Shown here one piece after another: positions 15,957 to 19,499 of a stretch of DNA of 19,499 nt (within the stretch, counting starts at the first letter, position 1; each line of letters starts with the position of its first letter). Source of the DNA: DATJMJ01 sp035508795 (GTDB lineage Bacteria; Actinomycetota; Acidimicrobiia; Acidimicrobiales; Palsa-688); NCBI GenBank assembly GCA_035508795.1, contig DATJMJ010000208.1:1-19499 (forward strand). The letters run 5' to 3'. Below the pieces are notes generated by a model. It ran no database searches. It was given only the letters and a program-made list of their open reading frames with translations, and had not been told where the DNA came from. A program made the translations under genes and the position numbers.

Positions 15957-16385
15957 TCAAGCTTCGTGGCCGGGCCCCTCCTGGGCTCGGGGGGTGGCGT
16001 CTTCGAGGCGGCGCAGCCGTTCTTCGAGGGTCGCGAGGCGCGAGACGATGGCGGCCGACGTCGTGTCCGAGCGCTCGGCCCGAGCAGCCAGTACCTCCCC
16101 GAGCTGGAGGAGAGCGAAACCGAGGTCGTTCACCTGCTCGGCGAGGTAGCCCATGTACCAGCTGACGAGGCGCTTGACTACTGGCTTGAACAGGCGCCCT
16201 TCCAGTTGGGCGCTCGCAACCGGGGCGTCAGCGTCCACCGAAAGGACGTCCCTGACAGCGGCTAGGGCGTTATCGGCGTCGTATGGGCCGACCTCCCGGG
16301 TGGCGAGGCGCGCAGTCAGCTCGCGCGCGAGTTGCAGGTAGTCGGGCTCAGGCGCGTCGCGCCCCGCAGGGCTCGGCTCAGCCAA
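15957..16385 (-). CDS. Hypothetical protein with C-terminal coiled coil, next to glycan genes
   Basis: The protein has 142 residues, with a TTG start at 16385 (no clear Shine-Dalgarno, so the start is uncertain). It has no signal peptide or membrane helix. The middle is FKPVVKRLVSWYMGYLAEQVNDLGFALLQLGEVLAARAER, and the tail IVSRLATLEERLRRLED has heptad leucines typical of a coiled coil. I recall similar short proteins beside glycosyltransferase and methyltransferase genes in actinobacteria, but I cannot name a family. Its stop is 61 bp before the first canonical start of the membrane protein gene on the same strand, so the two are probably cotranscribed and could act together, for example as a cytoplasmic oligomerisation or tethering partner. 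Function unknown. Confidence 0.7.
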   Translation of the reverse strand: MAEPSPAGRDAPEPDYLQLARELTARLATREVGPYDADNALAAVRDVLSVDADAPVASAQLEGRLFKPVVKRLVSWYMGYLAEQVNDLGFALLQLGEVLAARAERSDTTSAAIVSRLATLEERLRRLEDATPRAQEGPGHEA

Positions 16386-16591
16386 GGTGCCGGGCTGCCG
16401 CCCGAGTTGCGAGCCGAGCGGCGTCGCAGGCAGGGTGGCGGCGGGAGCAGGCGCCGTTGGCAGACCTGGTCATGACGCCGCGCACGGACAAGACGATAAC
16501 TAGCCGCGTAACCGCGGTACAAAGAGCGCTATTGCGGCAACGACGCGGTTCGGGCCAGAGTGTGGCTCGAGGGGACGAGAGAGGAGATGCC
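16386..16591. promoter_or_regulatory. Divergent intergenic region before the VOC gene
   Basis: These 206 bp separate the coiled-coil gene (minus) from the VOC gene (plus). A relatively AT-rich stretch with GATAACTAG (16494-16502) and the 8-bp palindrome ACCGCGGT (16511-16518) lies about 75-100 bp before the VOC start. AGGAG is at 16582-16586, five nt before the VOC ATG. There is no confident -35/-10 pair and no further gene. Confidence 0.35.
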
Positions 16592-17341
16592 ATGCCTGAA
16601 ATGACCAAGTACGAGCACGGGGTGCCGTCCTGGGTGGACCTGGGCGTAACGGGCCCAAAGGGAGCGGTCGGCTTTTACGGGCAGCTCTTCGGCTGGGAAG
16701 GCCAGGATATGGGGGAGCAGGCCGGTCACTACCACCTCATGACAAAGGGCGGTAAGCAAGTGGCAGGCATCGGCCCGGCTCAGGACCCGGGGCCGCCGCA
16801 CTGGGCCATGTACATAAACGTCGACGATGTCAAAGTTGCCTCCGACAGGGCCGAGGCGGCGGGCGGCAAGGTCGTCGTCGCCCCGATGGACGTGATGACA
16901 GCCGGGACCATGGCCGTCTTCCGCGACACCACTGGTGCTGCCGTGTCCGCTTGGCAGCCGCGCGAGCACATAGGGGCTCAACTCGTCAACGAGGACGGGG
17001 CTTTCACCTGGAGCGAGCTCCACTCCTCCGACCTTGCCAAGTCGCGCCGGTTTTACTCGGACGTGTTCGGTTGGGGCTGGGGCGGTTCGGACGATTACGC
17101 CGAGGGACAGGTCAACGGCCGGACAATGGCCGGTGCCATGCCCCGGCCACCCGACCTCCCGGCGGAAGTCCCCGACAATTGGCTGATCTATTTCGGCTCG
17201 CCGGACGTCGACGCGGATGCGAAGAAAGCGACGGGGCTCGGGGCCACCGTCGTGGTCGAGCCAAGGGATATCCCCGGTACGGGCCGCTTCGCCGTCATCT
17301 TGGACCCCCAGGGAGCCGCTTTCGCCATCTTCAAGGCGTGA
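16592..17341 (+). CDS. Two-domain VOC-family (glyoxalase/bleomycin-resistance fold) protein
   Basis: The protein has 249 residues. ATG at 16592 is set by AGGAG five nt upstream; the open frame further upstream is unsupported. Two similar halves are visible: the first has SWVDLGVTGPKGAVGFYGQLFGWE (about 12-35), the second WSELHSSDLAKSRRFYSDVFGWGW (about 138-161). Each ends with the VOC closing strand, AVFRDTTGAAVSAWQP and AVILDPQGAAFAIFKA. The layout closely resembles mycobacterial Rv0577 (CFP30B/TB27.3). VOC proteins range from glyoxalases and dioxygenases to binding proteins; here the usual metal-ligand His positions hold Asp and Glu, so no reaction is assigned. It is cytosolic. It is followed by the LacI gene on the same strand, but a 286-bp gap makes an operon unlikely. 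Confidence 0.9.
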   Translation: MPEMTKYEHGVPSWVDLGVTGPKGAVGFYGQLFGWEGQDMGEQAGHYHLMTKGGKQVAGIGPAQDPGPPHWAMYINVDDVKVASDRAEAAGGKVVVAPMDVMTAGTMAVFRDTTGAAVSAWQPREHIGAQLVNEDGAFTWSELHSSDLAKSRRFYSDVFGWGWGGSDDYAEGQVNGRTMAGAMPRPPDLPAEVPDNWLIYFGSPDVDADAKKATGLGATVVVEPRDIPGTGRFAVILDPQGAAFAIFKA

Positions 17342-17372
17342 GCCACTTGCGCCGGCAGCCGGTCGCCGCTAC

Positions 17373-17516
17373 GAACAATTCGGGCGGCCGGCAGCTCTCG
17401 GGCTGGTCCTAGCGCCACAAGCATACGCTGCGGCGGGACAGGGTTTTTGGGACATGCTGCGCGCGGCGGCAGTGTCGCGCGCCCGGTCGGGTTTGGCGGC
17501 CGCCCCGAATTGTTTC
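17373..17516. repeat. Inverted repeat pair in the VOC-LacI intergenic gap
   Basis: GAACAATTCGGGCGGCC (17373-17389) is the reverse complement of GGCCGCCCCGAATTGTTTC (17498-17516) except for two single-base insertions. The arms enclose 108 bp with no recognisable gene. The rest of the 286-bp gap (17342-17627) holds no gene I can support. Confidence 0.7.
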
Positions 17517-17588
17517 GAGGGAGTCCCGCCGCTAAGCTCTTGGTTGATGGGCACCTCCGGAGAGCGCCGGCCCTGTGGGACTATGGGA

Positions 17589-17607
17589 CCGGCCGTACCG
17601 TGGCCGG
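17589..17607 (+). promoter_or_regulatory. Dyad CCGGCC-7-GGCCGG upstream of the LacI-family gene
   Basis: A perfect 6-bp inverted repeat around GTACCGT ends 20 nt before the LacI-family ATG. It could be an autoregulatory operator or a leader hairpin. The sequence does not clearly match the classical LacI-family operator core, so this is tentative. Confidence 0.3.
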
Positions 17608-17627
17608 CGGCGCCGACCAGGTAGCCG

Positions 17628-18656
17628 ATGGTCAAACCCCCCGGGGCCGGCCGGCCTCGCGTGACGCTCAGGGAAATAGCACGCGAAGCCGGTGTAACTG
17701 CGTCGACCGTCTCGAAAGTCCTGAACGGCAACCACGACGTCTCGGACGAGACCCGGCAGCGGGTCCAGGCGTTGCTTTCGGCCAGGAACTACGAGCGCCG
17801 TTCGTACGGCGCACGCGACATCCCTCCCGTTGTCGACCTCGTTTTCCAGGAGCTCGAAAGCCCGTGGGCGATGGAGATCGTGCGGGGGGCTGTAGAGACG
17901 GCCACCAAGACGGGCCTCACCGTCGCGCTCACGTCACTGTCGGACGGGGCGGGACGGAAATCCTGGCTGGACCACATCTGTTCAAGAGGGACCCATGGTG
18001 TGGTCCTTTTGCTTGCGAGGTTGACCAACCGCGAGAAGAGCGACCTTCGCTCACGAGGCCTGCCGTTCGTCGTGGTGGACCCACGCGGCGAGCCCGACCC
18101 CGGCGTCACGACTATCGGCGCGACCAACTGGGCGGGTGGGTACGCCGCCACCCGTCACTTGATCGAGCTTGGGCACCAGCGGGTCGGTGTGATCTCGGGC
18201 CCGGGTGACCTTCTCTGCAGCCGAGCGCGGATGGACGGCTACCGCTCGGCAATGGAGACCTCCGGTGTCCCGGTTGACCCGGACCTCATGCAGTGGGGCG
18301 ACTTCCATGTCGACGGCGGGTTCAAGGTTGCAATGGCGATGCTCTCCTCACGCAAGCGGCCGACGGCGATCTTCGCTGGGAGCGACCTGCAGGCTCTCGG
18401 GGTCCTTGGGGCGGCCCGGGAGCTCGACGTGAGCGTCCCTTCGCAACTGAGCGTCGTCGGTTTCGACGACCTCCCCCTTTCGCGTTGGACGAGCCCGCCT
18501 CTCACGACCGTGCGACAACCATTGGCCGAGATGGCGGCGACGGCCGTCCAGCTCGTGCTCGCCCAGGACCGGGGCGAGCCGCGTGAAACGCGAAGTGTCG
18601 AGCTTTCCACGACACTTTTGGAAAGAGAAAGCACAGCGCCGCCCGCCCGGACATGA
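17628..18656 (+). CDS. LacI-family transcriptional regulator
   Basis: The protein has 342 residues, with ATG at 17628 and a weak AGG six nt upstream. Residues 12-58 are the LacI helix-turn-helix and hinge: VTLREIAREAGVTASTVSKVLNG, NHDVSDETRQRV and ALLSARNYERRS. From about 66 the periplasmic-binding-protein-like effector domain begins (VDLVFQELESPWAMEIVRGAVETA). It includes GHQRVGVISGP, the conserved RMDGYRSAM, and the late FDDLPLSRWTSPPLTTVRQP (VGFDD...PPLTTV is near-universal). It is full length for the family. It is expected to bind a palindromic operator as a dimer and respond to a sugar. The gene is convergent with a GH3 glycoside hydrolase, so control of beta-glucoside or beta-xyloside use is a reasonable inference, not shown. 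Confidence 0.95.
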   Translation: MVKPPGAGRPRVTLREIAREAGVTASTVSKVLNGNHDVSDETRQRVQALLSARNYERRSYGARDIPPVVDLVFQELESPWAMEIVRGAVETATKTGLTVALTSLSDGAGRKSWLDHICSRGTHGVVLLLARLTNREKSDLRSRGLPFVVVDPRGEPDPGVTTIGATNWAGGYAATRHLIELGHQRVGVISGPGDLLCSRARMDGYRSAMETSGVPVDPDLMQWGDFHVDGGFKVAMAMLSSRKRPTAIFAGSDLQALGVLGAARELDVSVPSQLSVVGFDDLPLSRWTSPPLTTVRQPLAEMAATAVQLVLAQDRGEPRETRSVELSTTLLERESTAPPART

Positions 18657-18663
18657 CCCGCGG

Positions 18664-18694
18664 CCGCCGTGCGCGCCGCCATGCGCGCCGGCGG
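18664..18694. terminator. Strong GC hairpin between convergent LacI and GH3 genes
   Basis: CCGCCG-T-GCGCGC (18664-18676) pairs with GCGCGC-CGGCGG (18683-18694): a 12-bp stem with one bulged T and a 6-nt loop, inside the 56-bp gap between two gene ends. It could terminate transcription from both sides. There is no T-run on either strand. Confidence 0.5.
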
Positions 18695-18712
18695 GAGCTT
18701 TGCCTGCGGGCG

Positions 18713-19499
18713 CTAGAGCGTCACCAACGGTTGCATCACCCTTTTGTGGCCCAGGTACCGGCGCTCGCCCTCCAGGCGGAACCGCAGCGAAGCCCGGATG
18801 TCGGTGCTCGACGCGCCAACCTGGAGCTCCACATCGCCTGTACCGACGGTGCGCCGCCCGTCTGCACCTACGTAGGACGTCAGGTCGGCGTGCAACTCGA
18901 ACAGCGCCGTAGCCGTGCCGCCGGGAGCGATGTCGACGCGTTTTGCCGCAACCAGGCGCTGTTGCGGGAGGGCGACGTCGGCGAGCGGGCCTCGCAGGTA
19001 GACCTGGACCACCTCGGAGGTCGCGACCTTGGCATCGTTGCGCAGCGTCACGGAAAAGCGGGCCGGTCCGTCGGTGCGCCATCCGCCGGCGGAGAGGTCC
19101 TCGACACCAAGCCAATCGGCCGGGGCAAAAGAAAGGCCATGGCCAAAAGGGAACAACGGGGTCGGGTCTGCACTGCTCACCTCGCTCCGGCGGCCGAGGG
19201 GAGCTGTCAGGTACGTGGAGGGCTGGCTCCCGCCGGGCGAGGGGAAGCTGACCGGAAGGTGGCCCGAGGGGTTGGTACGCCCGCCGAGGATATCCGCGAG
19301 CGCCCCACCTCCTTCCTCGCCGAGGAAAAAGCCGCACACGACAGAAGCGAGCCGGCCAACCTGGCGGGAAATGTCGTACGGCCGCCCGATCAGGAGCACG
19401 AGCACAGTAGGTGTGCCGGTCTCGAGGACCGCTTCAAGGAGCTCCTCTTGGTGGCCCGGGAGGCGCAGGTCGGTCGCGTCGCAACCCTCGCCCGAGGTG
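18713..19499 (-). CDS. GH3 glycoside hydrolase (beta-glucosidase/beta-xylosidase), C-terminal part
   Basis: The frame runs off the right edge, leaving 261 residues of the C-terminal half. Next to the edge is SGEGCDATDLRLPGHQEELL followed by TPTVLVLLIGRP, matching the GH3 C-terminal domain (GEG.D...L.LPG.Q..L and V.VL..GRP). FFLGEEGGGALADILGGRTNPSGHLPVSFP and LFPFGHGLSF are the usual closing motifs of that domain. Then comes the fibronectin-III-like domain of GH3 enzymes (ARFSVTLRNDAKVATSEVVQVYLRGP, typical V.V.N.G...G.EVVQ.Y). The N-terminal TIM barrel and its nucleophile Asp are outside the window. GH3 enzymes remove non-reducing beta-linked glucose or xylose. Substrate and secretion cannot be judged from this fragment. 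It faces the LacI-family regulator. Confidence 0.93.
   Translation of the reverse strand, partial: TSGEGCDATDLRLPGHQEELLEAVLETGTPTVLVLLIGRPYDISRQVGRLASVVCGFFLGEEGGGALADILGGRTNPSGHLPVSFPSPGGSQPSTYLTAPLGRRSEVSSADPTPLFPFGHGLSFAPADWLGVEDLSAGGWRTDGPARFSVTLRNDAKVATSEVVQVYLRGPLADVALPQQRLVAAKRVDIAPGGTATALFELHADLTSYVGADGRRTVGTGDVELQVGASSTDIRASLRFRLEGERRYLGHKRVMQPLVTL

Noticed and set aside
15053..16165. Plus-strand open frame of 370 codons over the membrane protein gene
   Set aside because: It is rich in Gly/Arg/Glu with no domain, while the opposite strand encodes a coherent multi-helix membrane protein.
17369..17731. Minus-strand open frame of 120 codons across the VOC-LacI gap
   Set aside because: It overlaps the LacI helix-turn-helix coding region on the other strand, has no Shine-Dalgarno or domain, and its length is ordinary for high-GC noise.

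Overview
The window is high-GC DNA with actinobacterial-style genes. Two proteins carry tandem GYW...FGDA...YGS repeats, a module I associate with Acidimicrobiia, so that class is my best guess; no rRNA or other marker gene is present to prove it. All recognisable genes look chromosomal. I see no tRNA, rRNA, CRISPR array, insertion sequence, integrase or phage gene.

Layout. (1) 2-5740 (+): the 3' part of a giant secreted or surface protein made of 18 near-identical 88-residue putative-Ig repeats, a Gly-Gly-Thr linker and a six-repeat GYW/FGDA C-terminal domain. (2) 5831-9182 (-): a threonine aldolase-family PLP enzyme, a secreted SIMPL-domain protein and a membrane-anchored L,D-transpeptidase. 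(3) 9368-11221 (+): a secreted CAP-like protein that ends in the same six-repeat domain as the giant protein. (4) 11235-13432 (-): a HemD-domain protein with a degenerate winged-helix tail and a GT4 glycosyltransferase. (5) 13483-14649 (+): a second, divergent GT4 glycosyltransferase. (6) 14726-16385 (-): a polytopic GT-C-like membrane protein and an upstream coiled-coil protein. (7) 16592-17341 (+): a two-domain VOC protein. (8) 17628-18656 (+): a LacI-family regulator. (9) 18713-19499 (-): the C-terminal part of a GH3 glycoside hydrolase, cut by the window edge.

How they may work together. Much of the window concerns the cell envelope: a repeat-rich adhesin-like protein, a CAP-like secreted protein sharing its C-terminal module, a peptidoglycan cross-linking enzyme, and glycosyltransferases with a membrane partner that could build a surface glycan. 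The LacI/GH3 pair at the right end looks like a sugar-utilisation locus, which is inference from adjacency. The most unusual content is the shared GYW/FGDA domain on two unrelated N-terminal architectures and the mosaic, homogenised 264-bp repeat array.
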